Of a stretch of DNA of 64,000 bases, positions 54,014 through 63,995 are shown piece after piece; position 1 is the stretch's first letter; every line of letters starts with the position of its first letter. The notes under the pieces are model-generated. The model had not been told where the DNA came from. It saw nothing but the letters and a program-made list of their open reading frames with translations, and did no database searches. The translations under genes were made by a program, and so were the position numbers. Origin of the DNA: Rhizobium favelukesii (lineage in GTDB: Bacteria; Pseudomonadota; Alphaproteobacteria; Rhizobiales; Rhizobiaceae); assembly GCF_000577275.2 (NCBI RefSeq), contig NZ_HG916855.1, forward strand, positions 682,001 to 746,000. The letters are read 5' to 3'.

Positions 54014-55471
54014 TCAGCCAAGTCCGCCGATATGGAAGCTCTTCATTTCGAGATATTCCTCGATGCCGCATTGGGCGCCTTCACGACCAAGACCGGATTG
54101 TTTCACGCCGCCGAAGGGGGCAACCTCGGTCGAAATTGCCCCGGTGTTCAGCCCGACCATGCCGAACTCGAGCGCTTCGCCGACATGCCAGGAGCGCTTG
54201 AGGCTCTCGGTGTAGAAATAGGCGGCCAGACCGAAGGGCGTGGCATTGGCAATCCTGATCGCTTCGTCCTCGGTTTCGAAGCGAAACAGCGGCGCGACAG
54301 GGCCAAAGGTCTCTTCTTTCGCAAGCAGCATCTCTGTTGTGGCGCCGGTCAGAACGATGGGGGCGGTGTATTGCCGGCCCTCCGGTAGCGATCTGCCGCT
54401 GGCCGCGATCTTAGCGCCTTTCGCAAGCGCATCGTCGATATGGCAGTTGATCTTGGTGATCGCCGCCTCGTTGATCATCGGGCCAATTGCCACACCTGGC
54501 TCGGTTCCCGGCCCGACCTTCATCGCCCTCACTCGGGCGCTGAGCTTTTCGGCGAAGGCGTCGTATACGCTAGCCTGGACCAGGATGCGGTTGGCGCAAA
54601 CGCAAGTCTGACCTCCGTTGCGGAACTTGGAGGCGATCGCGCCTTCCACCGCGAGATCGAGATCGGCATCATCGAAGACAATGAACGGGGCGTTGCCACC
54701 GAGTTCGAGTGAAAGCCGTTTGATGCTATCGGCTGCACCGCGCATCAGCAGCGAGCCGACGCGTGTCGAGCCCGTAAACGAAATCTTGCGCACCGTCACA
54801 TTGGCCATGATCTCGTTGCCAATGGCCGTGGGCATGCCAGTGACGATGTTGACGACCCCGGCCGGGATGCCCGCCCGCTCCGCAAGCACACCGAGTGCCA
54901 GCGCGGAAAACGGCGTGAACTCCGACGGCTTGATCACAACGGTGCATCCGGCCGCCAAGGCAGGCGCGACCTTGCGGGTGATCATCGCGTTCGGGAAATT
55001 CCAGGGCGTGACGATGGCGCAGACGCCGACTGCTTCTTTAAGCACGACGATACGGCGGTCGGGGGTTGGAGAGGGAATGGTATGGCCGCCGATGCGTCTC
55101 GCTTCCTCCGCAAACCACTTGACGAAGGCGGCGCCATAGCGGATCTCACCGCGCGCTTCGTCGAGCGGTTTGCCCTGTTCCAGCGTAAGGAGGAGCGCCA
55201 GATCCTCAAGGTTTTCGATCATTAACGCATACCAGCGTTCGAGGAGGCCGGCGCGTTCGGCATGGGTCTTCTTCTTCCACGGTGTGAAGGCTGCATCGGC
55301 AGCCTCGATCGCGGCGCGCGTTTCGGCAGCCCCCATATCTGGAACGGTACCGAGGATCGTCTGGGTCGCCGGGTCGATCACCTCCACGACCCCGCCAGAG
55401 GCAGCGCCGGTCCACGTCCCGCCTATCAGGCCCGTTTGCCGGAACAGTTCCGTGTCGTTCAACGTCTTCAT
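54014..55471 (-). CDS. succinate-semialdehyde dehydrogenase-like aldehyde dehydrogenase (GabD type)
   Basis: 485 residues. Catalytic Cys290 in NGGQTCVCANR, where the second Cys two residues later is a GabD hallmark, and Glu256 in LSLELGGNAPFIVFDDADLD; cofactor motif FTGSTRVG. Best assigned as an NAD(P)+-dependent succinate- or glutarate-semialdehyde dehydrogenase. Start 55471 gives a GGAGA spacing of 6 bases; ATG 55477 would have none. Last gene of a minus-strand run (17 bases after the isopropylmalate-type dehydrogenase). It would feed a semialdehyde into the TCA cycle. Confidence 0.92.
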   Translation of the reverse strand: MKTLNDTELFRQTGLIGGTWTGAASGGVVEVIDPATQTILGTVPDMGAAETRAAIEAADAAFTPWKKKTHAERAGLLERWYALMIENLEDLALLLTLEQGKPLDEARGEIRYGAAFVKWFAEEARRIGGHTIPSPTPDRRIVVLKEAVGVCAIVTPWNFPNAMITRKVAPALAAGCTVVIKPSEFTPFSALALGVLAERAGIPAGVVNIVTGMPTAIGNEIMANVTVRKISFTGSTRVGSLLMRGAADSIKRLSLELGGNAPFIVFDDADLDLAVEGAIASKFRNGGQTCVCANRILVQASVYDAFAEKLSARVRAMKVGPGTEPGVAIGPMINEAAITKINCHIDDALAKGAKIAASGRSLPEGRQYTAPIVLTGATTEMLLAKEETFGPVAPLFRFETEDEAIRIANATPFGLAAYFYTESLKRSWHVGEALEFGMVGLNTGAISTEVAPFGGVKQSGLGREGAQCGIEEYLEMKSFHIGGLG

Positions 55472-55488
55472 GCTCATTCTCCAAACGA

Positions 55489-56532
55489 TCAGTCGAGCGC
55501 GGCAAGAACCGCCGCAGTGATGGTTTCCGTTCTGTCTTTGCCCGGGACGGTGCCTATGCCACTGGCAGTCGTCCTTTTCAGCGCCTCCATGATCCTTCGT
55601 GCCGCGTCCGTTTCGCTGAGATGATCAAGCATCATTGCGCCGGACCAGATGGTGGCGATCGGGTTGGCAATGCCGAGATGGGCGATATCGGGCGCCGATC
55701 CGTGCACCGGCTCGAACATGGAGGGACCACTTCGATCGGGATTGATGTTGGCGGAAGCAGCAAATCCTAGACCGCCCTGGATGGCCGCGCCCAGATCAGT
55801 CAGGATGTCGCCAAAGAGGTTCGAGGCAACCACAACGTCGAGGCTTTCCGGTGCCATGACCATCCGGGCGGCCATGGCATCGATGTGATACATCGTGACC
55901 TCGACGTCCGGGTATTGGGCGGCGAGCTCCCTGGTGATTTCGTCCCAGAACACCATGGAATATTTCTGGGCGTTCGATTTGGTCACCGAGGCGAGCTTGC
56001 CGCGACGCAAGCGCGCCTGCTCGAATCCGAAACGCAGCACCCGTTCGACGCCGGTGCGCGTGAAGATCGAGGTTTCCACCGCGACCTCGTCGGCGGTCCC
56101 CTGATGAACACGGCCGCCGGCGCCGGAGTATTCGCCCTCAGTATTTTCCCGGATGCAGACGATGTCGAAAGCCTCCGCCTTCAAGGGACCTTGGACGCCA
56201 GGCAGAAGCCGGTGCGGACGGATATTGGCGTATTGCACGAAGGCCTTGCGGATTGGTAGCAGCAGGCCGTGCAGAGATACGGAATCGGGCACTTCTGCCG
56301 GCCAGCCAATGGCGCCAAGAAGGATAGCGTCGAAGCCGCGCAGTATCTGGATGCCATCAGCGGGCATCATGGCGCCGGTCTGCTTGTAGAAGGCGCATGA
56401 CCACGGGAATTCCGTGCCTTCCAGCCTAAATTTGCCGATCGCGGCTGCCTTCTCTAGAACCGACCAGGCGGCGGCTGTGACATCGCGCCCGATACCGTCG
56501 CCTGGAATAAGTGCGATCCTGTGATGTGTCAT
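55489..56532 (-). CDS. tartrate/isopropylmalate-type beta-decarboxylating dehydrogenase
   Basis: 347-residue member of the isocitrate/isopropylmalate dehydrogenase family, oxidising and decarboxylating a 2-hydroxyacid with NAD+. IALIPGDGIGRDVTAAAW, the substrate-arginine region ANIRPHRLLPG, IVCIRENTEGEYSGAGG and NLFGDILTDLGAAI are all present. The GEYSGAGGR stretch and GAIGWPAEVPDSVSLHG point to the tartrate dehydrogenase/decarboxylase (TtuC/DmlA) subgroup rather than LeuB. It lies 13 bases after the upstream aldehyde dehydrogenase gene and 17 before the next. Confidence 0.9.
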   Translation of the reverse strand: MTHHRIALIPGDGIGRDVTAAAWSVLEKAAAIGKFRLEGTEFPWSCAFYKQTGAMMPADGIQILRGFDAILLGAIGWPAEVPDSVSLHGLLLPIRKAFVQYANIRPHRLLPGVQGPLKAEAFDIVCIRENTEGEYSGAGGRVHQGTADEVAVETSIFTRTGVERVLRFGFEQARLRRGKLASVTKSNAQKYSMVFWDEITRELAAQYPDVEVTMYHIDAMAARMVMAPESLDVVVASNLFGDILTDLGAAIQGGLGFAASANINPDRSGPSMFEPVHGSAPDIAHLGIANPIATIWSGAMMLDHLSETDAARRIMEALKRTTASGIGTVPGKDRTETITAAVLAALD

Positions 56533-56545
56533 GGCGATATCGTCC

Positions 56546-58006
56546 TCAAAGGCTGATCAAGACGCTCTTGCTCTTGCGGTTGGCGTTGTAAGCCTCGCGG
56601 CCGAGATCTTTCCCGATGCCCGACTGCTTGTAGCCTCCGGTTGGTAAGATATGGTCGCGCGAACGGTTGTAGCGGTTGACCCAGACGGTACCTGCCTGCA
56701 GACGACGGGTGAGCCGGATCGCGCGCGATAGGTCGCGGGTGAAGAGCCCGGCGGCAAGCCCGTAGGTCGGATGGTCGGCGAGCGCGAGCGCCTCCTCCTC
56801 GTCTACAAAGGTCTGCAGCGTAAGGACAGGCCCGAAGATCTCCTGCGTGACCGCAGGCGAGGGCTCGCGAACGGCGATCAATGTCGGCTGATAAAAATAG
56901 CCCGGCGCATCCATCGGTGCGCCGCCGAACAGACATTCGCCGCCGGCCGAAACAGCCGACTCGACAATGCCGTGGATACGGCTCAACTGGCGCTTCGAGA
57001 TGATCGGCGAATATTGTGTCGTCTCGTCCCAGGTCGGCGCTGCCTTCACCATCTTCATGCGTGCGACGATCGCTTCGGCCAGAGGGGCCGCAATGGATTC
57101 TTCGACGATCAGCCGGGAGCCGGCGACGCAGGCCTGGCCGGCATTGGAAAGTATGCCTTGGGAAATGACTGAGGCAGCCTTGTCGAGATCGGCGTCTGCA
57201 AAAACCAGTTGCGGGCTCTTTCCGCCGAGTTCCAGCGTCATCGGCTTGACGCCTGTGCGGGCGATATTGGCCATGATCGCAGAACCGGCTGCGGTCGAGC
57301 CGGTAAAGCTGATCTTGGCGATCTCCGGATGGCCGGTCATGGCATTGCCCGTAACCTGGCCGTCGCCAAGAACAATGTTGATGAGACCCGCCGGTAGGCC
57401 GGCCCGGATTGCCAGTTCGGCGAGATGGATGGTTGAAAACGGTGTCAGTTCGGACGGCTTTAGAACCACTGCATTGCCGGCGGCGAGTGCGGGACCAAGC
57501 TTCCAGCCAGCCATGGAAATAGGAAAATTCCAGGGCGTGATGGCGCCGACCACACCGTAAGGTTCCGTGATGATCATGCCGAGATTGCTGTCGTCCGTCG
57601 GAACGAGATCGCTTCCCTCCTTATCGGCGAATTCGGCGAAGAAACGGATCTGCTCTGCGGTGACGGCGATATCGCCGGTGACAAGCTGGCCGACGGGGCG
57701 TGTTGAGGAAAGCGCTTCGAGTTTCGCAAGCGTTTCGGCCTCGCTCTCGATAAGGTCCGCCCAGCGCTGCAGCGCGACGGTGCGCTCGCGTGGGCGTACG
57801 CCGCCCCAGTTGCTCACCTTCAAGGCCTGTTTGGCGGTCTGGACGGCGCGATCAACCATGTTCTCGTCAGCGACCGGGCAACCACTATAGGCCTTGGCAT
57901 CGGATGGGCGATGCATGTCGATGACCCCGGCAGCCGGTACCAGCCGGTCGCCGATGAAATGTCCGACAGGCAAGGGAAGTTTGTCCGGATCAAAGCTCAG
58001 TGTCAT
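56546..58006 (-). CDS. aldehyde dehydrogenase (betaine-/aminoaldehyde type)
   Basis: 486 residues. Catalytic Cys293 in NAGQACVAGSR, Glu259 in MTLELGGKSPQ, cofactor motif FTGSTAAG, and ITPWNFPISM. The C terminus GTVWVNRYNRSRDHILPTGG is that of aminoaldehyde/betaine-type ALDH. Start 58006 (MTLSFDPDK) is family-like; the open frame to 58066 adds 20 residues without support. It follows the LysR gene after 137 bases, so it may be the first gene of the ALDH-dehydrogenase-ALDH operon. Confidence 0.92.
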   Translation of the reverse strand: MTLSFDPDKLPLPVGHFIGDRLVPAAGVIDMHRPSDAKAYSGCPVADENMVDRAVQTAKQALKVSNWGGVRPRERTVALQRWADLIESEAETLAKLEALSSTRPVGQLVTGDIAVTAEQIRFFAEFADKEGSDLVPTDDSNLGMIITEPYGVVGAITPWNFPISMAGWKLGPALAAGNAVVLKPSELTPFSTIHLAELAIRAGLPAGLINIVLGDGQVTGNAMTGHPEIAKISFTGSTAAGSAIMANIARTGVKPMTLELGGKSPQLVFADADLDKAASVISQGILSNAGQACVAGSRLIVEESIAAPLAEAIVARMKMVKAAPTWDETTQYSPIISKRQLSRIHGIVESAVSAGGECLFGGAPMDAPGYFYQPTLIAVREPSPAVTQEIFGPVLTLQTFVDEEEALALADHPTYGLAAGLFTRDLSRAIRLTRRLQAGTVWVNRYNRSRDHILPTGGYKQSGIGKDLGREAYNANRKSKSVLISL

Positions 58007-58143
58007 TGCGCGTCCTCTGGGTGGGCCTAAAGGCGAGGTTAGCGCGGCCACAGAAGCAGCATGCATCGACGGGCGATGCCGGGACGGCGGAAAATTACGT
58101 TTTCGGCGACGCCACAGTCAATTCTTTGGCGGTCGTGCAGAGG

Positions 58144-59034
58144 CTACATTTGCGGGGTGTCGGCGAAGGCTTGCCTGAGGCATTCGCAGAACGGTGGAAC
58201 GAAGCGTGATTGCGGCCGGGCCTCATTGATCGTCAGCGAGACTGGTGTCGGGATCGCTGGACGGAAAGGCCGGGAGACAATCCCCTCAACTGGGCTCCAT
58301 AGCGCAAGTCCGTCGACCAGCGCAATGCCAAGCCCCTGACGGACCAGAGGCAGGGCGCCAACCGAGGAAGCGATCTGGATCGAGACCTCGCGCACTTGTC
58401 CAGCCGCTGCGAAGACGTCGTCGAGAGCTGCGCCGAACTCCGCGTGGGAGCCGTAGGAGATGATGGACCGCCCAGCAAGGGCGGCCGGCGTGAGCGTTGC
58501 TTCCGTGGTCAGCGGATCACTCGCGGGCAGGATCGCCACGATCTTGGCGGAATAGAGGGTTTCCACCCGTACTGTCGGTGCTAGGATCGGTGACAGCGTG
58601 ACACCCACGTCAACGTCACCGAGCAATAACGCCTCGGCAATCTCACGCTTCGGCAGCGTATGAAGATGGATTTTCACCTCGGGATGGTGGTTGCGGAAGG
58701 CGGTGAGTGCCACCGGTAGGACCGAATAGGCAAGCGGCAGGCTGGCAGCGATGCGGATGAGCCCGATCTTGCTGGCGCCAACGTCGCGGGCAAGGGATGA
58801 AAGCGCCTCCATTTGCCGAAAGACGCGATCGGCGTCGCCATAAAGAATATGCGCCTCTGTCGTCGGTGCGAGCCGGCCGCCGATCCTTTCGAACAGGGGA
58901 TAGCCAAGCTGATCTTCAAGATAGGCGAGCAGCTTGCTGACTGCCGGCTGCGAAACGCCGAGCGAATTGGCGGCGGCGGTGATGGTGCCGTCGCGCATGA
59001 TTGCCCGGAAGACTTCGAGCTGGCGGATGTTCAT
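58144..59034 (-). CDS. LysR-family regulator of the catabolic operon
   Basis: 296 residues. Helix-turn-helix: FRAIMRDGTITAAANSLGVS then QPAVSKLLAYLEDQLGYPLF, of the CysB/NocR/OccR-like style common in opine and amino-acid catabolism. Effector domain follows (GLIRIAASLPLAYSVLPVAL). GGAGG lies 9 bases before the ATG. It sits in the middle of the run, 27 bases after hyuB and on the same strand, and probably controls both flanks. Confidence 0.92.
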   Translation of the reverse strand: MNIRQLEVFRAIMRDGTITAAANSLGVSQPAVSKLLAYLEDQLGYPLFERIGGRLAPTTEAHILYGDADRVFRQMEALSSLARDVGASKIGLIRIAASLPLAYSVLPVALTAFRNHHPEVKIHLHTLPKREIAEALLLGDVDVGVTLSPILAPTVRVETLYSAKIVAILPASDPLTTEATLTPAALAGRSIISYGSHAEFGAALDDVFAAAGQVREVSIQIASSVGALPLVRQGLGIALVDGLALWSPVEGIVSRPFRPAIPTPVSLTINEARPQSRFVPPFCECLRQAFADTPQM

Positions 59035-59061
59035 GAGACGGCGCCTCCGGCAGTTTCGTTC

Positions 59062-61032
59062 TCAGCTGAGAGCGTAGCGGATTCGCATCGTCTCAAACAG
59101 CATCCGCATCTCCTCCGCAACAGGGGGGCGATCGCCCGCGACCTTCTCGACCGCCTCGAATATCCGATGCTTGAGGAAATACCGCCAGCCGACTGGCTGA
59201 GAGGCGAGGAAGGCGGTCAGGAGATCGTAGCGCTCCAGGTTCCAGATCGCTTCGAAGGCCCGCCGTTCAACGCCATGGGTGATGACTTCCGCCACTGCAG
59301 GCCGGTGGCCTGAACGGATGGCTGCGGTCGCTTCCTCGTCGACACTGCCGACGCGAATGACGACTGCGTAGTCCCGCTTAGCGCTTGCAACGCTGACGGC
59401 GCCGCATCGTACGTCCTTCAAGACCTCGCCCGCCGGCCGCGACAGGGGGTCGCCATAGCCACCGGCGCCGGGGCCAACGACGCGGATCACGTCGCCGGGA
59501 CCGCAGTGGACGACATCAGTATTGCCGAGCGAGACCTCGTCGGACCGGCCCGGATTGCGAAGGAACCGGGAAATGCTGCCGGCATGTGCACCCTTCACGC
59601 CCCAGGCCGGCATGATCGAGCGATTGCGGTTGCGGGCGGTGATGATGGTTTCCGGCGCCGAGATCTCAAACTCCATGACGGCCGACAGACCGCCGCGGTG
59701 CCGACCAGGCGCGCCCGTATCGCGCTCCAGGCCGTACCGCAGGAAGCGGATCGGCACCTCTGCCTCGCTGATCTCGATCGGCGTATTGCGCAGAAAACCC
59801 GTGGCACCACCTGCGCCGTCGCTGCCGTCACCGGCAGGCGTGCCTCCGCCGCCTCCGCCGACCGGCCCGATCGAGGCCATGACCGGGCGTCCGGCCCGAC
59901 TTGTCGTCTTGATGTTCATGATGGCGTTGCCGCCCGGGGAGGCAGCGGGCATCAGGTCGGGCAGCGCCTGGACGAAGGCGCCAACGGTGACGATCTGGGT
60001 CATGGCGCAGGTGAGCGAGCGCATGCCGACGGCTGCTGGCCGGCTGCAGTTGACGACCGAGCCCTCGGGCAGGATCGCACGGGCAGGCCTCAATGTGCCG
60101 GCGTTGAGGAGCAGGCTTTTGTCCAGCGTGTAAAGCACATAGGTCAGGCCGACCATCACCAGCGGATGGCGGTCCCGTCCGCCGGTCGGCATGTTGAGTG
60201 AGGAGCCGAGTTGCGGGTCCGAGCCGGTATAGTCGAGTACGACCTCGTCGCCGCGGATCTTGAGGGTGAGCGCAATCCTGCAGGGCTTGCCGCCGACGGA
60301 ATCCTCGTCAGCATAGTCGGCGAAGAAATAATCGCCGTCTGGCACGCGCGCCAGGATACTGCGCGTTTGCGCCTCGGCATAGTCGAGAATCTGCGCGACA
60401 CCCTCAAGGAAGGTCCGGTAGCCGAAGCGACTTATGATCTCCCGGATCTTGCGCTCGCCGACATTGACAGAAGCGATTTGCGCATGAAGATCGCCGAGGT
60501 TCTGTTCCGGTAAACGGACATTGACGCGGATCACGTCGAGGACGAAGCGGTTCATCTCACCCTTCGAAACAAGCTTCGTCGGCGGGAGGCGCAGGCCCTC
60601 CTGCTCGATCTCGCTCAAGGACCGGGAGAGCGAGGCCGGTACAGCGCCGCCGACATCGGTGTTGTGGATGTGGCCGACGACGAAGCAGGCAATCTCCCCC
60701 TCGAAGAAAACCGGCTTCCAGATGTGGATGTCGGGCGAATGGGTGGCGACGAAGCCTGAATAGGGATCGTTCGTGATGCAGATGTCGCCCTCCTCATAGT
60801 CGTTAAAGGCCTCGATCAGCGAGGCATAGTCGATGCCGCTGTACCAGGGGGCGCCGAACTGGCGGGGATTGGCGAAGGCGAGCCCCTCGCGCGTGACGAT
60901 CTGGCAGGAGAAATCCTCCGTCTCCTTGACGAAGGCGGAATGGGCGGTGCGCATTAGCGTGAAGGCCATCGCGTCGGCGGCTGCCGAGCAGAAGTTTGCG
61001 AGCACCTTCAGGTTGCGGCGGTCGATGGCCAT
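59062..61032 (-). CDS. hydantoinase/oxoprolinase B subunit
   Basis: 656-residue HyuB-family protein, the partner of HyuA in ATP-dependent opening of hydantoins, 5-oxoproline or related rings (the family also includes acetone carboxylase subunits). Recognisable: MRTAHSAFVKETEDFSCQI, DICITNDPYSGFVATHSPDI, the Gly-rich SIGPVGGGGGGTPAGDG, and the HRGGLSAVMEFE region. It is longer than the usual 520-590; about 75 extra residues follow the normal C terminus (from about HRPAVAEVITHGVE on). Start 61032 (MAIDRRNLK) is 2 bases past the hyuA stop. Its partner gene is frameshifted. Confidence 0.88.
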   Translation of the reverse strand: MAIDRRNLKVLANFCSAAADAMAFTLMRTAHSAFVKETEDFSCQIVTREGLAFANPRQFGAPWYSGIDYASLIEAFNDYEEGDICITNDPYSGFVATHSPDIHIWKPVFFEGEIACFVVGHIHNTDVGGAVPASLSRSLSEIEQEGLRLPPTKLVSKGEMNRFVLDVIRVNVRLPEQNLGDLHAQIASVNVGERKIREIISRFGYRTFLEGVAQILDYAEAQTRSILARVPDGDYFFADYADEDSVGGKPCRIALTLKIRGDEVVLDYTGSDPQLGSSLNMPTGGRDRHPLVMVGLTYVLYTLDKSLLLNAGTLRPARAILPEGSVVNCSRPAAVGMRSLTCAMTQIVTVGAFVQALPDLMPAASPGGNAIMNIKTTSRAGRPVMASIGPVGGGGGGTPAGDGSDGAGGATGFLRNTPIEISEAEVPIRFLRYGLERDTGAPGRHRGGLSAVMEFEISAPETIITARNRNRSIMPAWGVKGAHAGSISRFLRNPGRSDEVSLGNTDVVHCGPGDVIRVVGPGAGGYGDPLSRPAGEVLKDVRCGAVSVASAKRDYAVVIRVGSVDEEATAAIRSGHRPAVAEVITHGVERRAFEAIWNLERYDLLTAFLASQPVGWRYFLKHRIFEAVEKVAGDRPPVAEEMRMLFETMRIRYALS

Positions 61033-61034
61033 GA

Positions 61035-63078
61035 TCAGAGCTCCGTCCTGGTGATAACAAGATTGCCGAAGCGGTCGACGAGGACCTCGAAGGCCGGCGG
61101 TACGATGGTGGTCGTGTCGTCCTGGGCGACGATCGCCGGGCCGTGGAAGCGATGGCCTGCGGCCAGGTCGGCGCGGTGATAGACGCCGGTCACCCAACTG
61201 CGGCCCGAAAACCAGCCGTCGACGTGAAGGCGCGGCGCGGCTGGAGCTTTCCCGGCAGCAATGGGATTGAGCGGCGGCTTCGGCGTGGCGCCGGCAATGA
61301 CGAGACGCAGGCTGACCATCTGGACGTCGGCGTTGTCGTCGCGGTGGCCGTAGAGGCGATCGTGCTCCTGGTGGAAGGCGGCTCGTATCGCAGCGGCATC
61401 GCCGTGGCAAAGCCAGGCAGGCTGGATCGGCGTTTCGATCTCGAAGGATTGACCGAGGTAACGCATGTCCGCGGAGAGACGAATGCTTCCGCGGCCGCTG
61501 TAGCCCTGCGTCTCGAGCCAGGCGCGCGCCTCTACTTCAAGTGAGCCGAGGGTTGCGCAAAGGTCGGCCAGCGCCCCGACCGTCACCTCGCAATAGACCG
61601 TGCGGACGAAGTCGTTCTTGAGATCGGCGATGAGCCCGCCATAGGCGGACACGACACCAGGGGTCGGCGGCACCACGACGCCCCGCATGTCGAGCTCCCT
61701 GGCGAGAAAGCAGGCGAGCATCGCGCCGGCACCACCGAAGGCGAAAAGGTGGAACTCGCGCGGGTCGATGGCAAAGCGCGAGACGAGCGCGCTCACCTCC
61801 GCATACATGCCGGACACCGAGATATCGACAATATTGCCGGCAAGTTCCTCGACGCTGGTGTCGAGCTCTTCGGCGAGCGGGGCAAGGGCCGCTCGCGATG
61901 CGGCGTGATCGACATTCACGGCACCATAGCCGAGAGGCATATGGCCGATGAGATTGGCGGCGGCCATCGCGTCAGTGATCGTCGGCTTTGTGCCGCCGCG
62001 GCCATAGCAGGCGGGACCAGGAGTTGAGCCTGCGCTCTGGGGCCCGACATGGAGAAGCCCAAGCCGATCAAATCCAGGCAACCGAACCGCCGCCCTGGCC
62101 GACCGAACTTACCGACACTGACGGGACATGGATCTGGAAATCACCGATCAGTTCGCCCGTGCCGTACTGCGCCTCGCCATCGATGATGACGGCGACGTCG
62201 GCGCTGGTGCCGCCGATGTCGAGGCTCATGATACGCTCGAAGCCGCTCGCCTTGGCCAGATAGCCGGCACCGATGACGCCCGAGGCGGTGCCGGACAGGA
62301 TCATCTGGACGCAGTGTGAGCGAGCCTGATCGATGCCCATGACGCCGCCGTTGGTCTTGGTGATCAGCAGTGGGCAGGTGACGCCGCGCTCGCGCAGTAC
62401 CTTTTCGAAGCGGTCGAGATAATTGGCGACACGTGGCTGGACGTAGCCGCTGATCACGGCCGTGATGGTGCGTTCATATTCGCGGATGATCGGCCAGGTG
62501 GCAGCCGAGCATATGACCGGCAGCCCCGGTGCGAGCCGCTCGATCATCGACTTGACGGCATGCTCGTTGGCGCCATTGCGGTAGGAATGCAGAAAGGCGA
62601 GGACGATCCCCTTGCAGCCGGCGTCGATCGCCGCCTGGACGGCACAGGCCACGTCCGTCTCATCGGGCGTCTTTAGAACCTCGCCGCTCGCCAGGATACG
62701 CTCGTCGATACCGAACACCCGGTCGCGGCTGATCAGCGGTTGCGGACGCACGGAATAGAGATTGTGGATCTCGGGGATCTTGAGACGCGCGACCTGCAGC
62801 ACGTCTTCGAAATTCTTCGTGGTGAAAAGAGCAATGTCGTCGCCGTTGCGCTCAATGACGGTATTTACGCCGACGGTTGTTCCATGCGTGAAATAGGAGA
62901 CCTCGCTCGGCTCTATTCCATAGCGCTCGGAGAGCATGTCGAGAGCAGAGACAATCTCCTCGCCAGGCGCATCCGGCCGCGAGAAGACCTTCAGTGTAGC
63001 GAGGTTTCCGGTGCCTGTGTCGAACACGGCAAAGTCCGTAAAGGACCCGCCGACGTCGACGCCAATGCGATAGGTCAT
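61035..63078 (-). pseudogene. hydantoinase/oxoprolinase A subunit, frameshifted
   Basis: HyuA-type ATPase-fold subunit. The first frame starts at 63078 (IGVDVGGSFTDFAVF, phosphate-binding loop) after AGGAGA, and runs to a stop just after SVGQGGGSVAWI at about 62068. The second frame continues without loss: IDRLGLLHVGPQSAGSTPGP to the end at 61035. The break is one extra A in the AAA at 62070-62072 (ATTTGATCGG on the coding strand where ATTGATCGG restores the frame AWIDRLGLLHVG). Apart from that both halves are intact, so it is either a recent mutation or a sequencing error. The total would be about 680 residues. Confidence 0.88.
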
Positions 63079-63165
63079 GGCGCGTCTCCTGTGTGGTCAA
63101 TGAGAGGATGCGCGCAAGCAGCAGTCGAAACCACGAAAGACATGAAAGCGATCCATAACCCGCGG

Positions 63166-63636
63166 TTATGGCTCGCGCGCCTGCGCCTCGTCGGGCTTTG
63201 GAACGGTCATATAGTATTCGGGATGCGGAGCCCGTCGATAGCCGGCCTTCTCGTAGACGGCGTGCGCGTCCCTCGTCGCGAGCATCCAACTGGTGACGTC
63301 GACGAGTTCCGGATGATTGCGGATCTCGTCGGCAAGCCAGGATGCAAGCCCCCGGCCGCGATGGGCCGGCAGCGTGAAGACATCGCGCAGATAGGCGAAG
63401 ATGGCATAGTCGGTGACCAAACGGCCGAAGCCGGCGAGCGTGCCGTCTTCGGCGTAGATGCCGATGGGGAGTGAATGGTCCAAGGCCCGCTTGAGCTGCT
63501 CGAGCGTCATGCCGCGCGCCCAGTAGGAATCGCCTGCCAGGAAGCGGTGGACCGTTGCCGGATCGAGGCGAGTGCGATCGGTGCTGAGCAGGTAGCCGTT
63601 CCGGTAGGCCTCGAAGACGATCGGGTCGCGCGGCAT
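63166..63636 (-). CDS. GNAT-family N-acetyltransferase
   Basis: 156 residues, single GNAT domain. Acetyl-CoA loop LPAHRGRGLASWLADEI, with FGRLVTDYAIFAYLRDVFT before it and DAHAVYEKAGYRRAPHPEYY after it. Start 63636 (MPRDPIVFE) lies 5 bases after the cupin stop; an overlapping GTG at 63642-63645 is possible. The substrate is unknown, but such small GNATs in catabolic operons often acetylate amino compounds. Confidence 0.85.
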   Translation of the reverse strand: MPRDPIVFEAYRNGYLLSTDRTRLDPATVHRFLAGDSYWARGMTLEQLKRALDHSLPIGIYAEDGTLAGFGRLVTDYAIFAYLRDVFTLPAHRGRGLASWLADEIRNHPELVDVTSWMLATRDAHAVYEKAGYRRAPHPEYYMTVPKPDEAQAREP

Positions 63637-63641
63637 CGGCG

Positions 63642-63995
63642 TCACATCACCGTCACATAGATCTTGCGCACGGTCTCGATCGTCTTCCAGACCCCGACAA
63701 AGCCCGGCTTCATGACGAAGCTGTCGCCGGCCTTGTAGACGACCGGCGCGCCGCCTTCCGGGCTGAGTTCGACGACGCCCGAAAGAATATGGCAGAATTC
63801 GAAAGTCTCGCCTTTGATCGAGCGCGTCTCGCCCGGGGTCGCTTCCCACACGCCCGTGTGGATCATCTCTTCGCGGGCGACGTCCTGCGCCCAGGTCTTG
63901 AAGGACGGATCGCCGGAAATCAGGCGGTCCGGGTGGGCGACGGACTGACGCGGCGCGAAGGATGGATCAGTATCGATCGTCTTCAAGAGGGACAT
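63642..63995 (-). CDS. small cupin-domain protein (DUF861 type)
   Basis: 117 residues. The double-stranded beta-helix motifs are REEMIHTGVWEATPGETRS and GETFEFCHILSGVVELSPEGG; the usual metal-binding residues are partly replaced (E and H in TFEFCHILSG kept). Members of this family often isomerise or bind sugar-acid or amino-acid derived ligands, including (S)-ureidoglycine-like compounds. It is the upstream gene of the minus-strand run that continues with GNAT and hyuA. The start is five bases from the window edge, but the N terminus looks complete. Confidence 0.85.
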   Translation of the reverse strand: MSLLKTIDTDPSFAPRQSVAHPDRLISGDPSFKTWAQDVAREEMIHTGVWEATPGETRSIKGETFEFCHILSGVVELSPEGGAPVVYKAGDSFVMKPGFVGVWKTIETVRKIYVTVM

